Of a stretch of DNA of 64,000 nt, positions 1-11,222 are shown piece by piece. Each line of letters starts with the position of its first letter. Within the stretch, counting starts at the first letter, position 1. The DNA is from Ceratopteris richardii (lineage: Eukaryota > Streptophyta > Polypodiopsida > Polypodiales > Pteridaceae), in assembly GCA_020310875.1 (NCBI GenBank), contig MU260071.1, positions 593,501 through 657,500 on the forward strand, written 5' to 3'. Below the pieces are notes generated by a model that was not told the origin of the DNA, ran no database searches, and was given only the letters and a program-made list of their open reading frames with translations. The translations under genes were made by a program, and so were the position numbers.

Positions 1-450
1 AGCCCTTGACTTCCAACAGCTACAGTTCTTGTTGCACCTACTATAGAGCAACTTTTTTGGGATGGCAAAGATATTGAGGCACATGCATGGATAGGTTTGT
101 ACGTCAAACAAGCCATTATCCCTCACATTTTCTCATGCAAAATAGTAAATGATGCTTGTGATACACGTACAATTTTGTACCAAGCAAAAAATGAGGCTCG
201 TGCTTGTTACCCCCAAGAATAGTTGGAGAGTGAGCATATGAATGAAGGATATTCTATGGATAATGTTTTAATAGAGATCAAAGATTTGGAGTAGTTGATT
301 TCTCTTGATAAATTCTTGCTAGATATTTCATTTGTGTAGACTTTTCTTAATGGTCTTCTAGATTCATATCAAATTTTTGCTTCTACTCTTCTAGATTATC
401 CAAATCTCAAAGGGAATGCTTTTTGTATTCATATGGCAAACTATAGGGAA
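1..450 (+). mobile_element. Copia gag remnant (family of A/E/F/G)
   Basis: The stretch matches, with many differences, the gag of the nearly whole Copia copy further right (about 48085-48500). The shared run covers the segment around a Val-Lys-x-Ala-Ile-Ile-Pro-His motif and the following Ser-Glu-His-Met-Asn-Glu-Gly segment. It is an old, broken fragment with no LTR or primer site nearby, and it is cut by the window edge. Gag of this family forms the virus-like particle that packages the element RNA. Confidence 0.75.
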
Positions 451-1272
451 GAGAAAAGTCTAGAGTTTGCACTGGTGCCAATAGATGCTCTTCCAATAGA
501 ACTTAATACAATGCCAAATGATGACAAACCACAGACTTCTTGGTTGGTGAAATGTAGAGATTGCATTTTACTACCAAGAAATTCTTATGTACAAGCGAGA
601 TGATAGATTTGCATAGTTCACAAGGTAGTTTAGAATAAACTATTACTTGTGATTACACTCAAGGTTAGCAAGACCTAGAGTGGTATGAGGGAAATCTATC
701 ATTAAGTTCTAGATGGGTTTGGAGTCATTGGTTATGGGACCTTGTTCTATATCTCATAGGATTCTATGGTTTATTATCTCCACTATGGTACGGTCAAGCT
801 TATAAGTTTGGCACTTTACACTTACTTCTTATATTATTACTCCATAGAGGATACATCATATGGACTTAGGTCATTTGGATGATGTTGTATGTCATGGGAG
901 TGATAGTTTGGAAAGTGCATGTATATGGGAGATAGTAGGCACCACTCAGACGGTTTCCCACCTTTAAGATGATCTCATATGAGGCTTCTCAAGGGGAAGG
1001 ATATAGGGAAACAACACACAGAGATGACCATGTACATAGAGTGCATGGGGTTTAGGGGAGTTCAAGCACTTTCTTCTACCATTAAGGACATTTCATCTAC
1101 ATTTTCAAGGACAAAAATGTTTTCAAGGGGAAGAAAATGTCATATGATATTCATCAGATTGTTGATCACCTTTTGGAGAAGGATGCCACCTAGAATCCTA
1201 TGGGTATTTATACCATTTGGTAGAAGAGACAAAAGTAGATCTCATATATGAGAGAGTATCTAAGTGAGACTA
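451..1272 (+). other. unassigned repeat-like DNA, possible Gypsy pol tail
   Basis: I recognise no gene here. Around 1100-1150 the plus strand carries a Lys-Asp-Lys-Asn-Val-Phe-Lys-Gly-Lys reading beside a purine run. This resembles the pol C-terminus plus polypurine tract seen at 23793-23836 of element C. It may be the 3' end of an old Gypsy-like element, but the match is short. The two 90-codon open frames at 979-1539 look like chance. Confidence 0.25.
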
Positions 1273-1382
1273 TTATATCTTATGAAAAAGAAGACGCTCA
1301 GACATATTTGGGTGGTGAACAAAGCTAAGTCTTTGTGTGTAGCTCGCACGAGCAGCTGGAGTTTGGTTGAACAAACAAAAAA

Positions 1383-2454
1383 ATGGATTCAACACATCCA
1401 AATGTGGCTTCCTAGGAACCTGCATAAACTGACTTTCAAGTCCAATAGTGTAGCTAAGATCAGGCCTCATAATTGTGAGATATATCAAGCTTCCCACAAT
1501 TTTCCTGTACATAGTAGCATTTTCCAATGCTTCACCTGACGTAGTATCTAACTTCAAATTCTGATCTAATGGCATAGAAATTGGCTTACAATCAGCCATA
1601 CCATACTTTTGCAACATATTCAAGGCATATTGCCTTTGTGACATCCATATACATGTTTCTGTATGAATAAACTCAATGCCCAAGAAATAGTGTAGCACAT
1701 CAAGATCTTTCATGTCAAATTCCTACATGAGAAGTTGCTTTACCTCTTTGATGCTTTCTTCATTATCACCACCCACAATCAAGTCAACATAAATAGCCAC
1801 AATCGTGATGCCATCATCATCCTTCCTTGCATATAGTGAATGATCTGCATCACACATAGAAAACCCAATACTTGTTAAGTAATCAGCAATCCTTGCATGC
1901 CATGCATGAGGAGCTTGCTTTAGCCCATACAAAGCCTTTTACAACCTGCAAACATATTCTGGATGCTTTGAATCTTCATATCCTTGTGGTTGGTCCATGT
2001 ATACTTCTTCCTGTAACTCACCATGTAAGAAAGCATTCTTCACATCCATCTGATGCAAAGTCCATCCTTTTGGTGTAGCTAATACAACAAGTGTTCTGAC
2101 AGTAGACATTTTAGCTACAGGGCTAAATATTTCCTCGTAATCAATGCCATAAGTTTGTGCATATCCTTTTGCTACCAAACCTGCTTTATACCTGCTTATG
2201 CTACCATCAGCATTGTGCTTTACCTTGTAAACCCACTTGCAACCTATTGGTTTCTTTCATTGTGGCAATGGAACCAACTTCCATGTATCGTTTCCATAAA
2301 GTGCAGCCATCTCTTCATCTATAGCTTTTTCCCAATTTGCATTTCCAATTGCATCTTCAAAACAAGAAGGTTCAGCATCTTGTATTACCTTGGTCGTGTA
2401 GGCACAATGACAAGCCATATAACTAGCATACATCAATTGTGAACATGTCAACAC
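1383..2454 (-). pseudogene. Copia reverse transcriptase remnant (second family)
   Basis: The minus strand encodes a Ty1/Copia-type RT: an N-terminal block with NWEKAIDEEMAALYGNDTWK, a VAKGYAQTYGIDYEEIFSPV block, a MYGLKQAPHAWHARI block, a catalytic-region block, and a C-terminal GSLIYLTIMRPDLSYTIG block. The sequence differs clearly from the A/E/F/G family, so this is another Copia lineage. It is an old broken copy split over several frames, and no LTR is recognised. Similarity fades below about 1383. Confidence 0.8.
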
Positions 2455-2660
2455 ATTGATCCTTGGTACTTATATGTTGAACTTGTACCCCCTTAGCCAG
2501 TAATGTAGTGGTAATGCACCTCTATATGTTTGCTTCTAGCAGGAAACATAGGATTGGTAGACACACACTACTCGTGTTGCCACACATGATTGGAAATTTA
2601 TTGACCTGCACTTTTAATTCAACCACAAGCTTCTTGAGCCACATAAGCTACATATAACTT
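2455..2660 (-). pseudogene. Copia RNase H-like fragment
   Basis: Read on the minus strand, the piece contains NPMFPARSKHIEVHYHY, the conserved end of Copia RNase H (in the A/E/F/G family, NPVFHARTKHIEVHYHYVRE), preceded by a Trp-Leu-Lys-Lys-Leu block. In transcription order it lies upstream of the neighbouring RT remnant, which is the reverse of the Copia order. It therefore probably comes from a separate insertion or a rearrangement. Broken. Confidence 0.5.
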
Positions 2661-4436
2661 GTGCTAATGCTCTATAAATTTCAAAACTATAAGGATCATA
2701 CTTAGGATTTTGTTTGTAATTTTTATTGTTAGATCTGGGACATGAGCATGTTTGGTGAGCCAAAATTCTATAGTGTGCATCATGTAATTTTTGGTAGGTA
2801 AGAAATTATGTGTTGGGCTCGTTAGTAATGGAAAATTGAGCCATTGTTTATTTAGGGCACCTTTCTTTTGCCCTTCCCAAAATTCAGGCCATGATCTTCA
2901 TCTTGGCATGGGACAAAAAGATGGACTTACTTGAATAAGGTATGGTGTTGCTTGCCAATGCACCCCTAGTGTCGGATTCTTCTCTAAAAATCATTTTCAC
3001 TAGATGGGATCAATTGTATTAAACTCTTCTTGTGTATATGTAAATGTAGTAGTTGTGAAATTCAAATCTTTACATAGATCTTTCTGGGAAACCTTCTTTA
3101 TATATCAATGCATCTACTCCTTAATTATGTCGTATGGTACATTTAAAGGCTTCATTATCTGATCGAGGTCTTTGCTTATTTCATAACACATACAACTACT
3201 TCTTCAAAATTTTGTGTCTCGAAGTAGTGTCTATTCTTTTTTATCTAATTCTATAGTGTACAGCATTAGGATCTCCTCATGAACTGCCTCGTCTTGATCT
3301 TGTATTGGAGAACGAACAATGGGGGGACAAAGAGGATGTATGCTAGTCTCCACAGCAACCACATTAGGATTGGGCAATACCGATGTCCCCATGTTCATTG
3401 TTTGAGTGATTTTCTCATTTTGGAGCTTCATCATCTAATCTTGTAATTGTGCTATGAGTTGATCTTTTTCCATTATTTGGCTCTATACCTAATTTGATTT
3501 AGCTTCCTTTTTGAGGAACTGTGCACCCCTAAATAGTCTTAAAAAGCCATATTTCAAATGTGAGGCCTTCTAGTGTGGAACTATTGTGCATATGAAAGAT
3601 GCATTTAGCTCTGCATGTGTGCAAAAATGACACAGCTTCTCATGTTATTGTTTGGTTTGAATTATCTTCGGTCTCCACAATTGATATGTCTTGGTAGTTT
3701 GATGTTGCTTTCCCTTTGATTTAGATTGTATTTGCTATGGTGTTACTCCCTTTATTTTAATTCTCCATATGTATCTAACTATGTGGTTTCATTGGCTTGT
3801 TTGACATTGGTAGTCTTGGATTGTTGTGAGATCTTCGAATAGTATGCGATTGAAGCATGATTGCCTTGTATAATGCCCAAATAGCTTTGTTTTCTGACTT
3901 TAGAGTCTTCCTTGGGTTCCAAACTTGTTTATATTGTGTTTGGGCTTCAATGATCTTCTTTGCTAGCCAAAATTGAATAGCCTTTGAGTTGATTTGCCTT
4001 GATTTCTTTTGCTCTAGATGACTTCTTTTCTTTAGGGTATCATGGTTGTAATGGCTCTAAGTGTATTGATACTCTTGAAGTTGAACCTAGGGGACCAATA
4101 TTTGCTTGATTCCCTTGGTTGGAAGCTATCTAGTCCTAGGTGATGTTCTAATTGTTGACAATTCTTTAAATTCCACTCAAGGTAATACCCTCAGTATGGC
4201 TCTTTGAAATTTTCTCTTGAGATGGAGGCACATGTGGGTTGCTCAATCATAGTAGAACAAGGGTTTTGATTAACACACGATGCAAGTTGAAGAATGGATC
4301 CATTGGATTGAGGCTTCTCCTGAAGATCTATGTCATGTACACTCACGTTTTACACATTAGGGTTTTCCATGTTGATTGAATTCAAGGTTTTTTGTGGAGT
4401 TTGAAAACTTCTCTATGTCCTACTCTGGAAAATATG
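2661..4436 (-). mobile_element. 3' region of Gypsy element H, unassigned reading
   Basis: This lies downstream, in transcription order, of the second protease of element H. The minus strand has protein-like stretches with no family I can name, including a short open frame at 3231-3434 that continues a heptad-like Glu/Lys/Leu-rich segment (EKDQLIAQLQ, then MMKLQNEKITQ). Element J has a long coiled coil in the comparable post-integrase region, so this may be the degraded equivalent. No LTR end was found, and the left boundary against the Copia fragments is uncertain. Confidence 0.35.
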
Positions 4437-4850
4437 TGTCCTTATGCGAGATTCACTGTAACCTCAAATTCATACATCCAATCTTTTCCTAGGATAAGCT
4501 CTTTAACAAGTTAGAATCTTTACAAACCAAAACTTTCTATTGCATTGTGTTATTGCCTAAGTGGAAGGATAGGGTTACCTCTCCTAGACACTTGATATGG
4601 TTACCTCCAATTCCTATCAGATATGCTTTTGTAGGAGTGATCGACATCTTTATTTTCTCAAGTAATGATGTACGAATACTACGTAAAGCCGCTCTTATGT
4701 CTATTAATGAGTCCACTAGGTGATATTCTTCATTCCCAATTCCCATTTAAGTATGGTTGTCTCGGCACATTGCCAAGTTTCTTGATACTTGTGGCACAAT
4801 ACTTTGCTATGGGAATGGGTTCTTCACCTCTTAAGTATCTCTCATCTCAT
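4437..4850 (-). pseudogene. second retropepsin-like domain (PR2), element H
   Basis: The open piece at 4537-4746 contains DSLIDIRAALRSI and then TKAYLIGIGGNHIKCLGEV. This lines up with the J protein: ALIDSGATTSAV, then VEAYLIGLGGVETPCMGEV. Similarity to the block VLVCQDEDL and the LVLGQDWIYD block continues to about 4437. The domain lies downstream of integrase, not in the usual place upstream of RT. It is degraded, but the order agrees with D and J. Confidence 0.65.
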
Positions 4851-4989
4851 TCTCTAATCCACTCATTGTGTTTCCTAATTCTTTCTAAGGGTTCATGTCT
4901 AGCTTCTTCCCAAATTCTCTCTGCTTCCTTCTTTCAATTTTAAGCTCCTAATAGTATGGTTAACATTTGTTCAATTATTGGCTCCATAC

Positions 4990-5230
4990 ATTTTTTTACT
5001 CAGTATTCGTTGATGTACTTTGGTAGTATGTCTCCATCCAATGTGGCTAAATTGATTGCTCCATTAGAGGAAATACGAGTACTATTTAAGGGACCATATC
5101 CACATTGTTGAAGTTTCTTTGCATGTTATTTTAAGGTGTATACTAGTACTAAGTCTCCAACTCTAATACCTTTTCCTTTTATGTGAGCATCATGATATGT
5201 TTTTTACCTTCTTTTGGCAACATAAATACC
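4990..5230 (-). pseudogene. Gypsy integrase C-terminal segment, element H
   Basis: The minus-strand reading GDLVLVYTLK followed by a Gly-Tyr-Gly-Pro block, and LATLDGDILPKYI, matches the segment at 60467-60679 in J and 44428-44820 in D. This is the post-core, GPY-like part of Gypsy integrase. No chromodomain follows; a second protease domain comes next instead. Confidence 0.65.
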
Positions 5231-5323
5231 TGCTATAGCCTATAATCTAGTTTCATGTAATTTTTCAATTTGATCCAATTGATTAGATAGTTCATGTCCT
5301 GTCCATTCATATTTCTCGACTAC

Positions 5324-6590
5324 TCAAAGAGTAGGGATTAAGAAATCAATTGGTAGTATTGCATTTTGTCCATATACAAGATTAAAGGGTGTAGTTCTAA
5401 TAGCTATCTTGTAAGCAACCCGAAAAATCCAAATTGCATGGTGCAATTGTTTATCCCAATTTGATCTAGCATTGTTAACTGTTTTTGTGAGAATTGAGCA
5501 TAATACCTTATTTGAACTTTCGACTTGTCCATTGTCTTGTAGGTCATAGGGTTTTGAATTTTTATGAATCACCAAGAACTCATTCGTAAGTGATTCAATG
5601 ACTTCATTGATGAAGTGTGTACCTCTATCACTGACTATCTTGATGTGTGGTCCAAACCTAGTGAAAATATTTTGATACAAGAATTTTGCAGTCGTTTGGG
5701 TGTTGTTTTTCTTAGTGTATTTGGCTTCTACCCACTTGGTTAAGTAGATTATAGCTACTATGATATATTCGGCATGAGAACCTTTTGCAGGGGGATTAAT
5801 AGGTCCGATACAATCAATTCCCCACTTAGAGAAAGCTCTTGCACTAACCATATGTTTCAAGGGCATGTCATCACATCGAATTGGATACTTGGTTCGTTGC
5901 CACACATCAAAACTTCATACATAGGTTTTTGCATCCATGTGGAGTGTTGGCCACCATAAGCCTACAAGGAGGATCATTTTTGCAGTTTTGTCGATTGAGA
6001 AGTAACCTCCCTACATTGAGAAGGTACTCTCCCTTGTGAATGCACATTTGTAATTGATCATCCTTCTCTCGTTTGAAAAATTATTTTCCCAAAATCACAT
6101 AATCTTTACTTGCTCTTCTAGAGCTCTCTTTCTTGCATGACTAGCTCCATCTAGGTATGTACATGATTTCAAGAATTCCACTAGTGGATTGCTCCACTTA
6201 GGTGCTATTGTCGAATAGCACAAAGATGAATTTTCATTAGGTGTAGATGCTTGGCATATATTTCAAGTGGTTACATATTCATGTATATCCTTTTGCATGG
6301 CTGGCCAATATACTCCTATTCTTTTTAGTTATTTTGTTGTTCTGCTTACACCTTTATGTGTTTTCCATTTAGTTTCATGAGCTTTCTTGATTAAATTGTT
6401 TCTCTCCTCATCTTTGACACATCTCAGAAGTACTCCATTAGATTCTTTGAAATATAAGCTACCTGCCACAATGTGAAGGTTTCGTACTTTCCAAAATTCC
6501 TTGCCTTTTGCTAAATTGATCCTATGATTAGGTCCATGTGTAAGCACAAACATTAACTTTTCCACCCATGTAGGACATACCTACAAATTG
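5324..6590 (-). pseudogene. Gypsy integrase, element H
   Basis: The piece at 6329-6565 corresponds to the segment just before and into the zinc-binding N-terminal domain (LMFVLTHGPNHRINLAKGKE, comparable to J LVLVLTYGPNHPVINTQDRD). The piece at 5324-5905 is the catalytic core: FSKWGIDCIGPINPPAKGSH, IYLTKWVEAKYTKKN, IVSDRGTHFINEVIESL, and the region ending FNLVYGQNAILPIDFLIPT. Integrase joins the cDNA to host DNA. Broken. Confidence 0.8.
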
Positions 6591-6599
6591 AATAGATAA

Positions 6600-7270
6600 G
6601 TGTCTAATAACTAGACGGCTACCATTAGTGATTCTGCATGACTCATCCTAGACAAGTGATTATCTCCAACATGGTTGCTTCCTTTCTTGAAAATACCTCA
6701 AAATCAAATTACATAGGTAACAAAAACCATCTAACTAGTCGTCCTGTGTTGCAAGCTTTATTGACCAAGTAAAGGAAAGCTTGACGATCAATGAAAAACT
6801 TGAACTTGTTGGCTAGTATTTAATTTCTAAATTTCTTTACTGCATAATCCTTAATCCTTATTGCTTTTTTGTGGTGTAATTTTGCTCTCCCTCATTCAAT
6901 TGTCTACTCGTATGTGCTATAGGATGATCTAATTTTCCTTCATCAATTGGTTTTTCCAATATGCATCCAATCACAAAACTAGATGCATCAGTGTGAATAT
7001 GAAATGGTTTATTCCAATTTGGCACTTTTATCATGGGTGTTGAACTCAATCCTCTCTTTAGCTCATTGACTGCTTATTCGCATTCATCATTCCACTTAAA
7101 TTGTGTCGAGTCCATATAAGATTTTTTCTATGATCACATACATATGAATGAATTGACAATAATATCCACAGTGGCCCATGAATGATTGGACTTCCTTTAC
7201 ATACTTAGGCCTAGGCAATACAAGGATTACTTTAATATTATCGTTATCGATCGAGATACCATTTTTAGAT
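6600..7270 (-). pseudogene. Gypsy RNase H, element H
   Basis: The open piece at 6858-7049 encodes NWNKPFHIHTDASSFVIGC and AHTSRQLNEGEQNYTT, the start of a Ty3/Gypsy RNase H (RT_RNaseH type) as in J (DWNKPFHVHVDASNYAIGC). Weaker similarity continues on both sides. RNase H removes the RNA strand during reverse transcription. Broken remnant. Confidence 0.7.
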
Positions 7271-7278
7271 ACAATATG

Positions 7279-8085
7279 TCATAGTATTTTACCTTGCCTT
7301 ACCATAAAGACACATTTCCCTGGATTCAAACACACTCGATATTGTCTACATTTATCAAATATTTGTCTCAACTCTAGTATATGAGCAAAACATGGAGATG
7401 AATAAGTGCAAAGGTCATCCACATAGACTTCCATACTTTTTCTTAGAAATTCCTTAAAGAAATTACATATCAATCTCTGGAAAGTGGCTGAGGTGTTAGC
7501 TAAGCCAAAGGGCATAACCCTAAATGCATACACTCCCCATTCAATAGCAAAAGCGATTTTATGTTGGTCTTCAGTAGAGATAGTTGCTTGATTATATACT
7601 AAAAATCCATCAAGAAAGCTATACACTTCCTTGCCTACTACTCTTTCCAAAAGATGATCAGTAATGGGTAATGGATAACTATCTCTAATAGTGGCACTAT
7701 TAACCTTTTTCGAATTGATACAAACCCTAAGTTTTCCAATCTTTTTTGGTACAGCCACTAAAGGAGAAACCCATTCTGTGTGTTCAGTCTCATATATAAA
7801 TCTACCGATTAACAATTTGTCTATCTCTTCTTTAATTCTGGCCAAGCAGACATCATTGTACGTATAAGGTCTTTGCTTTGAAGGCTTGGCATTAGATGTC
7901 ATAGGAATTCTATGAGAGCAAATCGTAGGAACTACTCCCTTCAAATCCTTGTAGGTACATGCAAACACATCCCTATACTCTTGTAGTAGCTCTATCAGCT
8001 CTTGTTCCTCCTCCGTAGACACATCCTTGCCTATCCAAGTGCATCTCTTTTCATCATCCTTGAGGATCTTGACCTAACAAATATA
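7279..8085 (-). pseudogene. Gypsy reverse transcriptase, element H
   Basis: The longest open frame (7279-8022, 247 codons) starts with EEEQELIELLQEYRDVFACT, the linker that precedes RT in D and J. It then runs through WVSPLVAVPKKIGKLRVCIN, a SYPLPITDHLLERVVGKEVY block, VMPFGLANTSATFQRL, the YVDDLC active-site block, and VCLNPGKCVFMVRQGKIL. Homology continues a little upstream, to about 8085. RT copies element RNA into DNA in the particle. Part of a broken element. Confidence 0.85.
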
Positions 8086-8089
8086 AATG

Positions 8090-8329
8090 ATTTTTTACTT
8101 TGACAGGGGCTACTCCCCGCTACCCTGTACCCATAAATTGGGACCTTGGTAACTCTCTTTCCTTACAATACCTTATATGGTCCAATTTGACCTTCATCCA
8201 ACATGCAAGTTGGCATTCCCATCAATTGGGTACTACACACTTGGATTCTCCTCATAATGGGGGCTTACAAAATGTGCATTAGTACATGGACATTGGTCAT
8301 ATACTAACATGGGCACTAAGATTTTCCTC
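8090..8329. other. no feature recognised
   Basis: This spacer lies between the upstream edge of element H and the plus-strand Gypsy integrase remnant. The 60-codon plus open frame at 8100-8282 has no recognisable motif. The last bases may be the upstream extension of the integrase remnant. Confidence 0.3.
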
Positions 8330-8750
8330 ATTTTAGTCAAATATCCTCATATAAATAGGCACACCCAATGGTTGACCAAATCCTAGAAGACATGCTTCAT
8401 GCATATGTTACTGAATGTCATACTAATTGGGAAGAGTACTTATATATTGTAGTGTTTGCATATAAACATGTTGAGCACTCTTCCATATGGCATAACCCAT
8501 TATGTTCATGTATGGGTTTTAGCCAAGAGCTCCTTATGCAATAGGATTGTAACATGAGTGGTTCTAGGGTACAAGGGGCTTTTTGGAGGATATGAACATT
8601 ATGCTTAGACTTTCAAAGGATGGTATTAAGAAATCTCAAGATGGAGCTAGATCCTATGCTCACCCTTAGAGGAGAGAGATTAACTTTCAAGTAGGAAAAA
8701 AATTCTACCTTAGAGTTCTAGTGAGATCTAAAACCATAAAGACTAGACCT
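8330..8750 (+). pseudogene. Gypsy integrase C-terminal remnant, different lineage
   Basis: The plus strand reads VDQILEDMLHAYVTECHTNW, followed by EEYLYIVVFAYKHVEHSS and a Met-Tyr-Gly-Phe-like block, then MLRLSKDGIKKSQDGARSYA. These are hallmarks of Ty3/Gypsy integrase after the catalytic core (the usual pattern is VNxxLExxLRxxV, then LPxAEFAYN). The sequence is unlike the H/D/J integrase, so it belongs to another Gypsy lineage. Old and broken; its end abuts the LTR-like edge of element K. Confidence 0.7.
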
Positions 8751-8903
8751 TGTGTAAGAAAGTGCATAGACACACACACAAGAGAGAGAGGGAGAATGAC
8801 ATACGCCTCCACGCAACTGGCTATTATATAGATCCTTGGGCTAATAGTCCATAAGTTTCTAATGTTATCTTTGCGTTGAATCTTGTGAAGATACTTTATA
8901 GCA
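8751..8903 (-). repeat. LTR-like end of element K
   Basis: On the minus strand it begins TGCTATAAAGTATC directly after the polypurine tract CTTCAAAGGGGGA (plus 8904-8916). It ends near 8751 beside the neighbouring integrase remnant. The length, about 150 bp, is short and the distal edge is a guess. Confidence 0.4.
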
Positions 8904-10149
8904 TCCCCCTTTGAAGAAAACTTTTGTCCTCAAAAATATTTTTCAAGGTACAACTATATAATATCATTCCCTTGGGCCCTTGGTCCAAATTGAGGAGCAT
9001 GTTTTTCATTTCTTTGATTGATCTCATTTATTAGAAAGGGGTCATATTGTGTATTTGATTTGGAAAAGAGGGGAATTCGTGTGTGGTTTGATCCTTGCCC
9101 AAATCATTCTAAGTACCATCTAGCTTTACACCTGATAATTTGAATCTAGTGGAAAATATGGAAATAATTTTAACGATGGATTAAACTCCCTTCCAAATTC
9201 ATCATTTTGCTATCTACATATTGGGCATCCATAGCACAAATATGTGAAATAGGTGGATTCTAAGTATCTCCAACTGAATTGTCATTCAGGTCCATTTCTA
9301 TGCACCACTTGTGCATGGACCTAACAAAATGGATGGATATGATAACTATTCAAGACTTTCACAACTCTCTTCAAAATCACTAGAAGGAAGCTTTACTAGA
9401 GTTGACCAAAAAATCTAACTCAAATGTTTCTACTATGGTCCATTCTAACCAACATCCACTAACCTATTATCCAAATAGAGGACTATTCTGTGCAATCCAT
9501 ACTTTCGGGTCTTGGTAGAATCTAGGAAAGGAGTGTTCCCTCACTTTTACGATCCCAAATTCAAGTAAATTAAAGAAAATCCTAAATTATTTCACAACCG
9601 TCCAAACTTATGATCATTTCCCAAAGACTTGAACATTAAATTGAGCTTGGACATCCATCACTTTTATGTACAACGTCCCATAACACCATGCTCACTTTGA
9701 TGAAAATGTAAAAAGTTTTGTTTTGGACCACCAAGCCCACACTTACACCATAGTGCAGTGACTTCCACTTTAACTCAATCTTCCTTAAGTTCAAAACCTT
9801 GTACTAGAATCTAAAGTCCATGTCAATATCTAATAACTTGAGCGTTTGTGATAAAAAAAACCTTGCTCTAAGGTTGAACTTCTCTTATCATGCTATGAGA
9901 GATACAAGACTCCTTCAGGGATTTTAAAACTTAATGTCCTTTAAGTAGCCAATGGATCTTAGATTGATTTTTGTCAACTCTTTGCATATAACCTGATCCC
10001 TTTAGGGTGACTTTAGACCCTTTTACCTCTTCACCTTGGAAAAATCTTCCCAAGTTCCTAGCCTATCTAGGATTCCTTACTTAAGAGGCAAAACCTCTAC
10101 TTCTCATGAATTAATATTTGAATCTATTGCTGGTATTAACAAGATACAC

Positions 10150-10212
10150 ACTTAGGCTAGTGGTTAAGTCTCAATGATATGAATGAGGAGGTCTTGGGTT
10201 CAAACCCCATAA
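10150..10212 (+). other. tRNA-like unit in element K
   Basis: The plus strand carries an A-box-like CTAGTGGTTAAG (10157-10168) and, about 40 bases on, a B-box-like GGGTTCAAACCCC (10196-10208) that forms a T-arm hairpin (TGGG, loop, CCCA). This is the layout of a type 2 pol III promoter or a tRNA-derived SINE head. It is antisense to element K, as the four units in element C are antisense to C. No matching acceptor stem is evident, so it is not a working tRNA gene. Confidence 0.5.
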
Positions 10213-10600
10213 TCGAGAGATTATTTTGCCCGAAATAACCTCTAGGTCCTTATAAAAGCATCCATTTGAGCTTAGTGGGACTTAACTCAAATGGTGAGTA
10301 CACCAACTCTAATAGACTTGAGTGGACGCTGCTAAAGCAATGATGGAGACTACATATGCGATTGTGGACTCCAATTGGCTCCAAAGCTCATCATCAGATA
10401 TAAGCACTCTATAATAGAAGGTTTGGTGGACAATCATAGGTCTCTCTCACGTGTGGAGGCTAGGTTCTAGTTTGTAATAATACACTTCCATTCCACATTT
10501 GGAAGTGTTAGTATGCGAATAGATTATCGACAAAGCCACCAAATCCTCCAAACACTATCAAAAAATAGCAATTGATCACTATTGCCTTGCATAAAAAATT

Positions 10601-10916
10601 CAAATATGCTCTGATTCTAGTAAACTCTATGCCATTGGAAAGCATGCAAGATGAAATCGGTCACTCTAGCAAAGAGCAGCATGTGTTCAAAGTTGAGTAA
10701 GTAGTAGGCCATCACTAGCTAGAAACAATGATTAAACATGCCACTTTGGATGGTCCCCAAATGTCTATGTGATATAGTTTCCCCAAAGTTAATCTTTATA
10801 CCTATTTTATAAATCCACACAATATATGTAAGTTAAAAAACAAAAGAATTGCACATGATGCCTTTGGAGACAAGATGAAAATACCTTTTCTATATTTTGC
10901 ATTCATTTCAAATATG
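10601..10916. other. unassigned; weak Copia integrase hint
   Basis: Only a short minus-strand reading, HIDIWGPSK at about 10741-10775, is suggestive, because it resembles the start of a Copia integrase core. Nothing around it supports the call firmly. This stretch continued into 15669-15730 before element A inserted. Confidence 0.25.
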
Positions 10917-11148
10917 TGTTGGAGATAGACGTCTGTGGAAGCACGCGAATAGCACAAGGAAGAAGAAGAAGCTTGGAGCACAAGCACACAATACTGAATG
11001 TATTACTAGAGAATGTACAAACATAAGTAGCCCATTAGGGCAATAGGCATATATACAAGCCGGGGGAAAAAAAACCTCCTAAAGAGGGAAAAAAGTGCCC
11101 CGGCAGTCCTAGTGTGTTCACACACATCACTACCTAAATATATCAACA
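10917..11148 (-). repeat. 3' LTR of element A
   Basis: It is bounded by TG and CA and matches the LTRs of E, F and G (about 230 bp). The plus-strand edge reads TGTTGGAGATAGAC and the far edge ATATATCAACA. It lies directly after the polypurine tract at the end of the RNase H region. Confidence 0.93.
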
Positions 11149-11222
11149 AATCCCTCCTAGGAGTGATGCGGCGAACAAGGAGCTGGCACTCATGTATAAG
11201 GAAGTGCCAAGCTATGTGGAAA

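Larger units (their letters stand above)
4437..8085 (-). mobile_element. Athila-like Ty3/Gypsy element H, old, pol region
   Basis: The minus strand carries, in order, RT, RNase H, integrase, an integrase C-terminal segment and a second retropepsin-like domain. All are close in sequence and order to elements D and J. No chromodomain is visible, and the RT block ending FMVRQGKILGHIVS is closest to the Athila/OTA side of Ty3/Gypsy, as judged from remembered family patterns. The copy is old and broken in many places, and neither LTR was recognised. Its value is as a third, independent copy of the unusual gene order. Confidence 0.8.
8751..10600 (-). mobile_element. non-coding Gypsy-like element K, 3' part
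   Basis: Read on the minus strand, this matches the 3' half of element C (about 22900-23836) over several hundred bases. The shared parts include the run around GTGCATAGAAATGGACCTG, the gatttgggca segment, and the terminal block of Glu-Asp-Lys followed by a polypurine tract. An LTR-like sequence starts with TG at 8903 and runs to about 8751. I see no gag or pol reading. It is more diverged than C and its upstream boundary is not resolved. Confidence 0.6.
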
